Shown one piece after another: positions 35,478-42,432 of a DNA stretch of 42,432 nucleotides; position 1 is the first letter of the stretch; the number at the start of each line of letters is the position of its first letter. This DNA is from Candidatus Woesearchaeota archaeon. GTDB lineage: Archaea > Nanobdellota > Nanobdellia > Woesearchaeales > UBA11576. The translations under genes were made by a program, and so were the position numbers. The notes under the pieces were generated by a model. It ran no database searches and was not told where the DNA came from. It saw only the letters and a program-made list of their open reading frames with translations. Location: assembly GCA_013203345.1 (NCBI GenBank), contig JABMQF010000022.1, positions 1 through 42,432 of the forward strand. The letters are read 5' to 3'.

Positions 35478-37886
35478 ATGACTGATAGTGATGAATTCAT
35501 TCTATGGTTTGACCAGATTGGAATAGATGATGTGCCGCGCGTGGGGGGAAAGAATGCATCGCTTGGAGAGATGTTTAGGAATCTTTCATCCAAAGGGGTC
35601 AAGGTGCCGAATGGATTTGCAGTCACAGCTCATGCTTATGAGTTTCTTGTCGAGAAATCAGGTATTAAGGATAAGATTAAAGATGTGCTTTCAGACCTTG
35701 ATACGCATGATATGCATAACTTGGCTGTAAGAGGGGAAAAGGTAAGACAGCTTTTTCTTAATGCAGAGTTTCCTTCTGAGTTGACAGAGAAGATAGTTGA
35801 GGCATATAGTAACATGTGCAGGCAGTATGGAGATAATTGTGATGTTGCTGTAAGGAGTAGTGCAACTGCAGAAGATCTGCCAGATGCCAGCTTTGCAGGA
35901 CAACAGGAAACATTTTTGAATATCAAAGGGCCTGAGATGCTTTTGGATTCTTGCAGGAAGTGCTTTGCTTCATTGTTTACCAGCAGAGCGCTATCATACA
36001 GAGTAGATAAGGGATTTGACCATTTCAAAGTGGCGCTCTCGATTGGTGTGCAGAAGATGGTTAGGAGTGATATTGCATCAGCAGGTGTGATGTTTTCCAT
36101 AGACACAGAATCAGGATTCGAGGATGTAGTATTCATAACAGCAGCATATGGACTTGGAGAGAATGTAGTACAGGGAGCTGTCAACCCAGATGAGTTCTAT
36201 GTATTCAAGCCAACACTGAAACAAGGATATAATCCTATCATCTACAAACAGGTGGGATCCAAAGCAATAAAGATGATCTATACGAGCAGCGGAATCAAAC
36301 CTACTAAGAATGTGGTGGTTTGTGAAGATGATCGGAAAAAGTTCGCGATTACAGATGAAGATATATTGACACTTGCAAAATGGGCCTGTATAATCGAGGA
36401 ACATTACAGCGAAAAAGCAGGCAAGTTCAAACCCATGGACATGGAATGGGCAAAGGACGGTGAGACAGGAGAGCTGTTCATAGTTCAGGCAAGACCTGAG
36501 ACAGTCCAGAGCCAGAAAGATATGACTACAATCGAAACGTATGTGTTGAAGTTGAAGGGTAAACTTCTCGTTGAGGGTAAAAGCGTAGGTCATAAAATTG
36601 GTGCAGGTGAAGCCAATGTCATAAAGGATGTTCATAATATTGCCAAGTTTAAGAAAGGTCAAGTTCTAGTAACAGATATGACTGATCCTGACTGGGAACC
36701 TATCATGAAGATAGCTGCAGCAATAGTCACAAACAGAGGGGGAAGGACTTGCCATGCTGCGATTATATCAAGGGAATTAGGTATACCTTGTGTGGTTGGA
36801 ACAGGCAACGCGACAGAGAAGATATCTCATGGACTGGAAATTACAGTTGATTGTTCACAAGGAGATGAAGCTTATGTGTATGAGGGAAAACTTGCGTTTG
36901 AAGTAAGAAAGACTGATCTTGTAGGACTACCTGATACGCGAACAAAGATAATGATGAATGTTGGAAATCCAGAGGAGGCGTTTAACTTTAGTTTTATACC
37001 CAACAAAGGCGTCGGGCTTGCGCGAGAGGAGTTCATAATAAACAGTTTCATAAAAGTCCATCCACTTGCACTGCTTCATTATGATACTTTGGATGCAGAT
37101 ACGCAACAACAGATTGATACAATTACAGAGAGCTATGCGTCGAGGGAAGATTTTTATGTAGAGAGGCTTGCGCAGGGAATAGCAAGGATAGCTGCTGCTT
37201 TTTATCCAAAGGATGTTATACTTCGATTCTCAGATTTCAAGAGCAATGAATATGCAAATCTTATCGGCGGAAAAAGTTTTGAACCTTCAGAAGATAATCC
37301 TATGATAGGATGGAGAGGAGCGAGCAGATACTATTCTGAGAAGTTCAGAGATGCTTTCGGCCTTGAATGTAAATCAGTTTTGAAGGTTAGGAATGATATG
37401 GGGCTTGTGAATCTTAAGGTGATGATACCGTTCTGCAGGACAGTAGAGGAAGGGAAGAAAGTCATCGCTGAGATGGCTAAGAATAATCTTCGACAGGGAG
37501 ATAATGGTCTTCAGGTCATGTGTATGTGCGAGATACCATCTAATGTTCTGCTTGCAGATGAGTTTCTTGATGTGTTTGATGGGTTCTCAATTGGATCGAA
37601 TGACTTGACACAATTGACGCTGGGTCTTGATAGAGATTCTGAGTTAGTGGCAGACATCTATGACGAGAGGAATGAGGCTGTGAAGATTCTTATAAGGAAA
37701 GTAATTGAAGTAGCCAACAAGAAAGGTAAGTATATAGGGATATGCGGGCAGGCTCCGAGTGATTTTCCAGAGATGGCTGCATTTGTGGTTGAGGCAGGAA
37801 TACACTCTATGTCGCTCACTCCAGACACTGTGGTGAAGACTACGTTGGCTGTTGCTAAACTGGAAAAGAAGTTGGGGATAAAATAG
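35478..37886 (+). CDS. ppsA: Phosphoenolpyruvate synthase (pyruvate, water dikinase)
   Basis: It converts pyruvate and ATP to PEP, AMP and phosphate, the entry to gluconeogenesis, and is reversible in some archaea. Domains run in the normal order: an ATP-grasp nucleotide-binding half (DDVPRVGGKNASLGEM, AVRSSATAEDLPDASFAGQQ, FIVQARPETV), the swivelling phosphohistidine domain (GGRTCHAAIISRELGIPCVVG, catalytic His near 430), and the PEP-binding barrel (GVGLAREEF, MIGWRGASRYY, SIGSNDLTQLTLGLDRDS, GICGQAPS). At 802 residues it is full length. Its presence with glycogen synthesis genes fits carbon storage from pyruvate. Confidence 0.97.
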   Translation: MTDSDEFILWFDQIGIDDVPRVGGKNASLGEMFRNLSSKGVKVPNGFAVTAHAYEFLVEKSGIKDKIKDVLSDLDTHDMHNLAVRGEKVRQLFLNAEFPSELTEKIVEAYSNMCRQYGDNCDVAVRSSATAEDLPDASFAGQQETFLNIKGPEMLLDSCRKCFASLFTSRALSYRVDKGFDHFKVALSIGVQKMVRSDIASAGVMFSIDTESGFEDVVFITAAYGLGENVVQGAVNPDEFYVFKPTLKQGYNPIIYKQVGSKAIKMIYTSSGIKPTKNVVVCEDDRKKFAITDEDILTLAKWACIIEEHYSEKAGKFKPMDMEWAKDGETGELFIVQARPETVQSQKDMTTIETYVLKLKGKLLVEGKSVGHKIGAGEANVIKDVHNIAKFKKGQVLVTDMTDPDWEPIMKIAAAIVTNRGGRTCHAAIISRELGIPCVVGTGNATEKISHGLEITVDCSQGDEAYVYEGKLAFEVRKTDLVGLPDTRTKIMMNVGNPEEAFNFSFIPNKGVGLAREEFIINSFIKVHPLALLHYDTLDADTQQQIDTITESYASREDFYVERLAQGIARIAAAFYPKDVILRFSDFKSNEYANLIGGKSFEPSEDNPMIGWRGASRYYSEKFRDAFGLECKSVLKVRNDMGLVNLKVMIPFCRTVEEGKKVIAEMAKNNLRQGDNGLQVMCMCEIPSNVLLADEFLDVFDGFSIGSNDLTQLTLGLDRDSELVADIYDERNEAVKILIRKVIEVANKKGKYIGICGQAPSDFPEMAAFVVEAGIHSMSLTPDTVVKTTLAVAKLEKKLGIK

Positions 37887-37925
37887 TATTTTTGATTCTT
37901 TTGAAATTGATTCTTTTGAACATTA

Positions 37926-37935
37926 AATTTAAATA
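37926..37935 (+). promoter_or_regulatory. TATA box of the 378-aa unknown gene
   Basis: AATTTAAATAAAC lies 23-26 bp before the tandem start codons ATGATG (37955, 37958). The spacing slightly favours the second ATG. Confidence 0.5.
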
Positions 37936-37954
37936 AACTGAATGGGTTTGACAT

Positions 37955-39091
37955 ATGATGTTTGGACTCAAACAAAATCATGTTCCTGAGTTCAGAAGAA
38001 GACACATCGTTATGATGTTGCCTGAAGCTGCGTGGAGCTACAAGAGTGGAAAGTATCAATATCACTTTGTAGACCAATTTATCAAGGATGGGAATATAAG
38101 AAAATTTTTTGAGGGTCTGGAACTATTCACGACGGATTTTGGAATTGATTTTGAACAGGTAAGTGAGAGCATAAAAAAAGAAGCGAAAAAGAATTCGGGC
38201 GATATTTTGTATATCCCTGATGAAACACAAAAAGAAGTTGATAATTTTACAAAAGGCCTGCGCGAAATAGATCATCAAGCTCTTGAGACAGAAGTTAAAA
38301 TAACACGATTCAAAGCAGAGTTTGCAGCAGTAATGGCTGCACACGGTCATCTCAAAAAGATTGAAGGTGCGAAAGAAGAATGGCCTGTCAATCTTTATGA
38401 AAGTTTACGGAAATATGCTGCATTGAATGATCATGAGATCCGTATGAGATTTCCAGAAAATGGAGGTGGTGGTTCTGTTTCAGATAGGGCAAGATTTAAA
38501 GGATTCAAAGGCTGGCTCGAGGGTCTGAGGAAGCCACCGTACACAAAAAAGATTCTTGACATTTCTGCGAGAGAGATTACATTGACATCCTGGAATGCGA
38601 GAGTGCTGAAACTGAGTTGGACAGAACGTTGTATTGTCTGCAGAGTCAGACATGTAGATATTGAAATGGATGAAAAAAAGACAAACAAATTATGCGCAAC
38701 AATACATATACGTAATGGTTCTGCACCAAAGAATCCTTTTGCAAAAGATGAGTTACCTAATAGGATAGCTGACCTTTTAGTCTGTGCAGAAAAGATAAAA
38801 TCACACGAGCCGGTTCCTGAGTGGCTGACTGGAACAAGCTGGATACTCAAGTTACTCAAATATACAAAACTCATGCCTTCAGAGTTTAATGCGAGTTTGA
38901 AAGAAGTACCCGATACTATTAATGGATCTTGGGGGATGGGTGTCTGGGGTCAATTTTATACGCATGAAAATAAAATCAATGCAAGAGGAATTGAAAAACT
39001 GTGGTGTACAGGTGAACCTCCCTTAAAAAGATTTACAGGAAAATGCAAAACTTCTGATTTTTTGAAAAATGTCGAAGAACTGAAATCATAA
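37955..39091 (+). CDS. Unknown conserved-looking protein (378 aa)
   Basis: I cannot assign a function. The protein is soluble, without signal or membrane segments. The N-terminal third contains an RRHIVMMLPEAAWSY strand-turn region and a long helix. The middle has a glycine-rich loop FPENGGGGSVSDRARFKGFK (~164-183), followed by TLTSWNARVLKLSWTERCIVCRVRHVDIE. The C-terminus has WLTGTSWILKLLKYTKLMPSEF and GSWGMGVWGQFYTHENKINA. The last block is reminiscent of conserved bacterial proteins with a SWxxN...Y...P motif that I have seen but cannot name. It has its own leaderless promoter and stands between ppsA and hypA. Confidence 0.75.
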   Translation: MMFGLKQNHVPEFRRRHIVMMLPEAAWSYKSGKYQYHFVDQFIKDGNIRKFFEGLELFTTDFGIDFEQVSESIKKEAKKNSGDILYIPDETQKEVDNFTKGLREIDHQALETEVKITRFKAEFAAVMAAHGHLKKIEGAKEEWPVNLYESLRKYAALNDHEIRMRFPENGGGGSVSDRARFKGFKGWLEGLRKPPYTKKILDISAREITLTSWNARVLKLSWTERCIVCRVRHVDIEMDEKKTNKLCATIHIRNGSAPKNPFAKDELPNRIADLLVCAEKIKSHEPVPEWLTGTSWILKLLKYTKLMPSEFNASLKEVPDTINGSWGMGVWGQFYTHENKINARGIEKLWCTGEPPLKRFTGKCKTSDFLKNVEELKS

Positions 39092-39110
39092 AATTTAGTG
39101 TCACTAGTTC

Positions 39111-39126
39111 TTTTTCACCTATTTTT
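39111..39126 (+). terminator. T-rich transcript end
   Basis: TTTTTCACCTATTTTTGC lies 20 bp after the 378-aa gene, with two T5 runs of the sort used in archaeal termination. No strong hairpin is seen. Confidence 0.35.
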
Positions 39127-39166
39127 GCAACCCTGCAATGATTACAAAAATCCTTGAAATCGCACA

Positions 39167-39179
39167 AATATTTATATAT
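39167..39179 (+). promoter_or_regulatory. TATA box of the hypA-hydrogenase unit
   Basis: AATATTTATATAT is centred about 28 bp before ATG 39202. It probably drives hypA and the beta, gamma and delta subunit genes downstream. Confidence 0.55.
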
Positions 39180-39201
39180 AGAGTTGTTTTTGAGAAATTA
39201 G

Positions 39202-39525
39202 ATGCACGATACACTGATATCACACGATATCATAGGGACAGCAAAAAAGAAAGGTCATGTAAGAGCGATAACAGTTGAAGTTGGTGAGCTTGGTCATGTC
39301 CCTGCAGATGAACTCAAAGAGACATTGATTCGAATGGTCCCTGAATGGGATGTTCGTATAGAGACAAAAAAAGCAAACTCAAAATGTGCTTGCGGGTATC
39401 AAGGATCGCCGAAAATACTTGAGCATTCACATGGACATGCAGTATATGTATGTCCTGAATGTGGAGATGTACCTCAACTAACAGAGGGTGCAGATATTGT
39501 GTTAAAAGAGGTTGAGATTGAATAG
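39202..39525 (+). CDS. hypA: Hydrogenase nickel insertion protein HypA
   Basis: The 107-residue protein begins MHDTLISHDIIGTAKK. His2 is the essential nickel ligand; most homologues read MHE, here MHD. The zinc site is formed by CACG (C-x-C) and CPECG (C-x2-C) around residues 62-86, with the usual order for HypA/HybF. It works with HypB to place nickel in the large subunit. No hypB gene is seen in the window. The beta-subunit gene starts 25 bp downstream, so HypA is made together with the enzyme it matures. Confidence 0.9.
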   Translation: MHDTLISHDIIGTAKKKGHVRAITVEVGELGHVPADELKETLIRMVPEWDVRIETKKANSKCACGYQGSPKILEHSHGHAVYVCPECGDVPQLTEGADIVLKEVEIE

Positions 39526-39550
39526 GGTCTCACGATACTAAGTGAAATAA

Positions 39551-40513
39551 ATGCTGAAGATAAACAAAGCATCATTCAGTGACTTCTTAACAGATGTTAT
39601 GAGATACAACGAGCTTGTAGCGCCTGTCATGACTGACAATTCTAGGTTTGAGACAATTAAGGATGTCAGCAAGATAGATATCAGAATACACGCATATTTT
39701 CCTGCAAAGAAGTTCTTTTTTAAGAAATGTCAGACTTTATTCACCTATTATGACGGTAAGATAAAAGTTCCTGAGATTGAATTGGATAAGAACCAAAGAA
39801 TTATGATTGGATTGAAAAGATGCGATCTGAACTCGATCAAGAGACAGGACATAATGTTTCTTCAGGAGACAAAAGATCCTTATTATCAAGAGGAAAGAGA
39901 AAGGACGCTGCTCATAGGATACCATTGTTCAGAGCCGTATGATGATTATTGTTTCTGTAGCTCAATGGATTTAGGGGATTTCTATGATCTTATGCTGTAC
40001 GAAAAGGATGATGCATATCTTGTCGAGATAGGGTCAGATAAAGGAAGAGGTTTTGTTGATAGGTATAGAAAATATTTTTGGGACACAGATCTTTACATAA
40101 GACCTCATGAGCGTAGGACAGAGACAAGGCTTCATCTTAATAAGAGAGAGATATCTGGATTAAGAAATAATCCCGAATGGAAAAAGGAGATTTCTAAATG
40201 CTTTAGCTGTGCAGCCTGCGTCACATTATGTCCTAGCTGTTATTGTTTTGATTTGTATGAAGAGACCAACGCGAAACTTGATAAAGTTCAGAAGAAGCGC
40301 AACTGGGCGTCATGCCAGCTTACATGTTTCACTAAAGTGGCAGGTAATCATGTATTTCGCGAGACAAGAGAAGATAGATTCAAACATAGAATATTTCATC
40401 AGATTAAGTATTTCAAACAGAAGCATGGTATGAACCTCTGTACAGGATGTGGAAGGTGTATAAGAGGATGCCCAACTAAAATAAACTGGGTTGATATGCT
40501 CAACAGGATGTAA
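39551..40513 (+). CDS. hydB: Sulfhydrogenase/group 3b [NiFe] hydrogenase beta subunit (Fe-S)
   Basis: This electron-transfer subunit has two ferredoxin-type [4Fe-4S] motifs near the C-terminus, CFSCAACVTLCPSC (~217-230) and CTGCGRCIRGCPTKI (~297-311), plus further cysteines (GYHCSEPYDDYCFC) in the middle. It matches the beta subunit of Pyrococcus-type soluble hydrogenases, which relates to anaerobic sulfite reductase subunit A. It passes electrons between the small subunit and the flavin subunit. The gene order beta-gamma-delta seen here is the classical one, with the alpha gene expected just beyond the window. The gamma gene starts 2 bp downstream. Confidence 0.93.
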   Translation: MLKINKASFSDFLTDVMRYNELVAPVMTDNSRFETIKDVSKIDIRIHAYFPAKKFFFKKCQTLFTYYDGKIKVPEIELDKNQRIMIGLKRCDLNSIKRQDIMFLQETKDPYYQEERERTLLIGYHCSEPYDDYCFCSSMDLGDFYDLMLYEKDDAYLVEIGSDKGRGFVDRYRKYFWDTDLYIRPHERRTETRLHLNKREISGLRNNPEWKKEISKCFSCAACVTLCPSCYCFDLYEETNAKLDKVQKKRNWASCQLTCFTKVAGNHVFRETREDRFKHRIFHQIKYFKQKHGMNLCTGCGRCIRGCPTKINWVDMLNRM

Positions 40514-40515
40514 AC

Positions 40516-41355
40516 ATGCCAAGGACAAAACGCGTAGAGCCGGAAAAGGAAATTAAACCTTGTAATCCTTATTTACCTAAGTTGTACAAGATATTGAAAT
40601 ATAACAAGGAAAGCAGTGATTGTTTCTTGATAAGACTTGATTACAAAGGATCATACGAGCCAGGACAGTTTTTCCAGGTCAGTCTTCCAGGAATAGGTGA
40701 GGCGCCTATATCTGTCGCATCATATTCGTCAACACATCTTGATCTTAATATACGAGAAGTGGGAAATGTAACAAAAGCTGCGGCAAAGCTCAAGAAAGGA
40801 GACACATTATACCTTAGGGGTCCGTATGGAAAAGGATATCCTATGGAGAAGTTATTTGGGAAGAATCTGCTCATCATAGGCGGGGGAAGCGGTGTGGCTC
40901 CCCTCAAGGGTGTTTTATCATACATAGACAAACATAAGGATGCTTATGGGAATGTTGAGATGTTTTTTGGATTCCGTGCACCTGAAGATATATTATTCAA
41001 GGAAGATGTCAAACAATGGAAAAGCAAACACAATCTACATCTAAGTGTTGATAAGAACCCATCTAAGAAAAAGATTAGTTGCGACGTCTGCTTTGTCACC
41101 AACATTGTTGAGAAAGCTAAACTCAACCCTGAAAATCAGGCAGTATTCATGTGTGGACCACCTGTTATGATGAAGATATTACTTGGCATACTCAAGAATA
41201 AGGGATTCCAGGATAATCAAATATACCTTAGTACAGAAAGGATGATGCAATGTGCGATGGGTGTCTGTGGACACTGCATGATACATGGTAAATATACCTG
41301 TCTTGACGGACCTGTGTTCAGATACGATGAGATAAAAGATTATACTTATGATTAA
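40516..41355 (+). CDS. hydG: Sulfhydrogenase/group 3b [NiFe] hydrogenase gamma subunit (FAD/NAD(P)-binding)
   Basis: Ferredoxin-reductase-like diaphorase subunit. It has a flavin-binding beta barrel (SYEPGQFFQVSLPG, then LRGPYGKGYPM), a nucleotide-binding half (NLLIIGGGSGVAPLKGVL, then MCGPPVMMK), and a C-terminal [2Fe-2S] site CAMGVCGHCMIHGKYTC, as in PyrK-type proteins. It exchanges electrons between NAD(P)H and the beta-subunit clusters. The length of 279 residues is normal. It lies 2 bp after the beta gene and 17 bp before the delta gene. NADPH preference is usual for the family but not provable here. Confidence 0.93.
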   Translation: MPRTKRVEPEKEIKPCNPYLPKLYKILKYNKESSDCFLIRLDYKGSYEPGQFFQVSLPGIGEAPISVASYSSTHLDLNIREVGNVTKAAAKLKKGDTLYLRGPYGKGYPMEKLFGKNLLIIGGGSGVAPLKGVLSYIDKHKDAYGNVEMFFGFRAPEDILFKEDVKQWKSKHNLHLSVDKNPSKKKISCDVCFVTNIVEKAKLNPENQAVFMCGPPVMMKILLGILKNKGFQDNQIYLSTERMMQCAMGVCGHCMIHGKYTCLDGPVFRYDEIKDYTYD

Positions 41356-41372
41356 AATAATAAAAGATTAAA

Positions 41373-42432
41373 ATGCCAAAAAAACAACAAAGCAAACCTG
41401 CAATAGGATTTTTTGATCTTACAGGGTGTCAAGGATGCGTACTTACTTTTCTTTTCAATGAAGATGAGTTGTTAGATCTTGTTAGTCATGTGGATGTAAA
41501 GGCTTTCAGGTTTGTAAAGGGAGATAATGCATACAAGAGACTTCAGATAGCATTTGTAGAAGGTCTTGTTGCAAGTTCTGATGATCTTGATAAGATAAAA
41601 CAAATAAGGCAAAACGCGGATGTACTTGTCGCATTAGGGGCTTGTGCATATACTGGATGCGTCCCAGCATATAGGAATTTTGTTGACGCATCGAAATATG
41701 CTTATCTTGTTTATGAAAAAACAAAAGATATCGAAGATCATCCTCCGACACCAATTAGCTATCATGTTTCTGTAGATTATACAATACCTGGTTGTCCGCC
41801 AAGCAAGAAGCAGATTTCGTCTTTTATCAAGGATGTACTTCGCGGAAAGAAACCTTATGATTATGACAGACCTGTGTGCTTTGAATGCAGGCTTAAAGAG
41901 AATGATTGTCTTCTTGGCAGGGGTAAGATGTGTTTTGGTCCTATAACTCGAGGTGGCTGTGATGCTATCTGTCCGAGCGGAAAGTTTGAATGTTGGGGGT
42001 GTAGAGGACCAACACCTGACGCAGACATTGAGTTGATGATAAAACTGCTCGAGGAGAAAGGATTCTCAAAAGAACACATAAGACAGAGACTTAGGACATT
42101 TTCAGGCATGCTTCTAGAAACACCAGAACTCAAGACAGTTCGGCCTAAACCATTTAAACAGAGATTGAGACCTATCATAGTCAGGAAATCAGTCAAGAAG
42201 CAGGTTGTTAAGAAGGATTCTGGGGTAAAGGGGCCTGTCAAGAAGGTTGATAAGAAAAAAGTTGTGAAGAAGAAATCTGTTAAGAAGACTGCTAAGAATC
42301 CTGTTAAGAAGAAATCTGCGAATAAAAAATCTGTGAATAAAAAGGTAGTCAAGAAAAAGGCAGTCAGGAAAAAGGTAGTCAAGAAAAAGGTAGTTAAGAA
42401 AAAGGCAGTCAAGAAAAAGGCAGTCAAGAAAA
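41373..42432 (+). CDS. hydD: Group 3b [NiFe] hydrogenase delta (small) subunit with a Lys-rich tail, partial, not in the ORF track
   Basis: ATG 41373 opens a frame still open at the window edge, so the ORF track missed it. Residues 1-250 are a complete small subunit: FFDLTGCQGCVLTFL (Cys19, Cys22), ALGACAYTGCVPAYR, PGCPPSK, then the C-terminal cluster ligands PVCFECRLKENDCLLG, MCFGPITRGGCDAICP and CWGCRGP. From about residue 262 a Lys-rich low-complexity tail begins (VRKSVKKQVVKKDSGVKG, then many KKKAV/KKKVV units). It continues past the end, at least 90 residues so far. Normal delta subunits stop near residue 260. The tail resembles histone-H1-like or DNA-binding tails; its effect on the enzyme is unknown. 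Confidence 0.93.
   Translation, partial: MPKKQQSKPAIGFFDLTGCQGCVLTFLFNEDELLDLVSHVDVKAFRFVKGDNAYKRLQIAFVEGLVASSDDLDKIKQIRQNADVLVALGACAYTGCVPAYRNFVDASKYAYLVYEKTKDIEDHPPTPISYHVSVDYTIPGCPPSKKQISSFIKDVLRGKKPYDYDRPVCFECRLKENDCLLGRGKMCFGPITRGGCDAICPSGKFECWGCRGPTPDADIELMIKLLEEKGFSKEHIRQRLRTFSGMLLETPELKTVRPKPFKQRLRPIIVRKSVKKQVVKKDSGVKGPVKKVDKKKVVKKKSVKKTAKNPVKKKSANKKSVNKKVVKKKAVRKKVVKKKVVKKKAVKKKAVKK
42339..42432 (+). repeat. 15-bp tandem repeat encoding KKKAV/KKKVV
   Basis: Six or more copies of AAGAAAAAGG(C/T)AGTC-like 15-mers run to the window edge. Each codes for five residues, with little variation between copies, implying recent slippage growth. The true copy number lies outside the window. Confidence 0.85.

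Noticed and set aside
1-42432. A uniform strand composition skew (G/T-rich + strand spacers) as a marker of replication direction
   Set aside because: Several spacers fit (3340-3420, 6360-6420, 30840-31240), but others (4080-4136, 11800-11900, 25932-26056) do not. A cumulative skew over the whole genome would be needed.

Overview
The window looks like a piece of an archaeal chromosome. It carries peptide chain release factor aRF1, hypusine-type translation factor aIF5A, ribosomal protein L40e, an archaeal/eukaryotic-type prolyl-tRNA synthetase, a proteasome beta subunit and the KH/beta-CASP nuclease aCPSF1. Many genes have a TATA-like box about 26-29 bp upstream of the start codon (leaderless layout), and others have GGTG/GAGG ribosome-binding sites. 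Compact genes, short orphan proteins, an acidic membrane-anchored surface protein, a stand-alone winged-helix protein and Lys-rich protein tails suggest a DPANN-like lineage (for example Woesearchaeota-like). That placement is inference. No rRNA, tRNA or CRISPR array was seen.

Layout. (1) 1-12416, mostly + strand: information processing and housekeeping. It holds a small zinc protein, aRF1, a SprT-like metalloprotease, an unknown protein, aIF5A, L40e, a site-2 protease, a TrmJ-like methyltransferase with a decaying Lys-rich tail, ProRS, a surface protein, PsmB, aCPSF1 and a winged-helix protein. Two small leaderless orphan genes lie on the minus strand. (2) 12422-19024, minus strand: an accessory-looking block with RadC, three adjacent genes made almost wholly of tandem helix-turn-helix units (3, 15 and 4 units), a 149-aa unknown, a GH15-like glucosidase, and two related small proteins flanking a gene-poor gap. 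(3) 19087-30710, minus strand: a glycogen/sugar block in two transcription units. The first is GT4 glycosyltransferase, GH57 amylase, two proteins sharing a domain, and a MinD-like ATPase. The second is a eukaryotic-type (GT3) glycogen synthase, GalT, phosphohexomutase, glycogen debranching enzyme and a ROK sugar kinase. (4) 30711-31280: a 570-bp gene-free, G/T-rich region with potential G-quadruplexes and a foldable three-way-junction element. (5) 31281-42432: [NiFe] hydrogenase genes. A small+large pair is followed by a maturation protease, HypC and a HypC-like fusion. After a DMT transporter, PEP synthase and an unknown gene come HypA and the beta, gamma and delta subunits of a sulfhydrogenase-type (group 3b-like) enzyme. 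The delta gene runs off the window and was not in the ORF track.

How the genes fit together. The genes suggest a fermentative cell that stores and mobilises glycogen (GT3/GT4 synthesis; GH57, GH15-like and debranching enzyme for breakdown; ROK kinase and phosphohexomutase feeding glycolysis; PEP synthase for the gluconeogenic direction). It would dispose of reductant through cytosolic group-3 [NiFe] hydrogenases. The most unusual feature is the HTH-repeat cluster. The 772-aa protein has fifteen ~51-residue units, each a basic linker plus an HTH resembling the Hin/resolvase DNA-binding domain, with a constant scaffold and variable recognition-helix residues. It is the best candidate here for an undescribed DNA-binding system.
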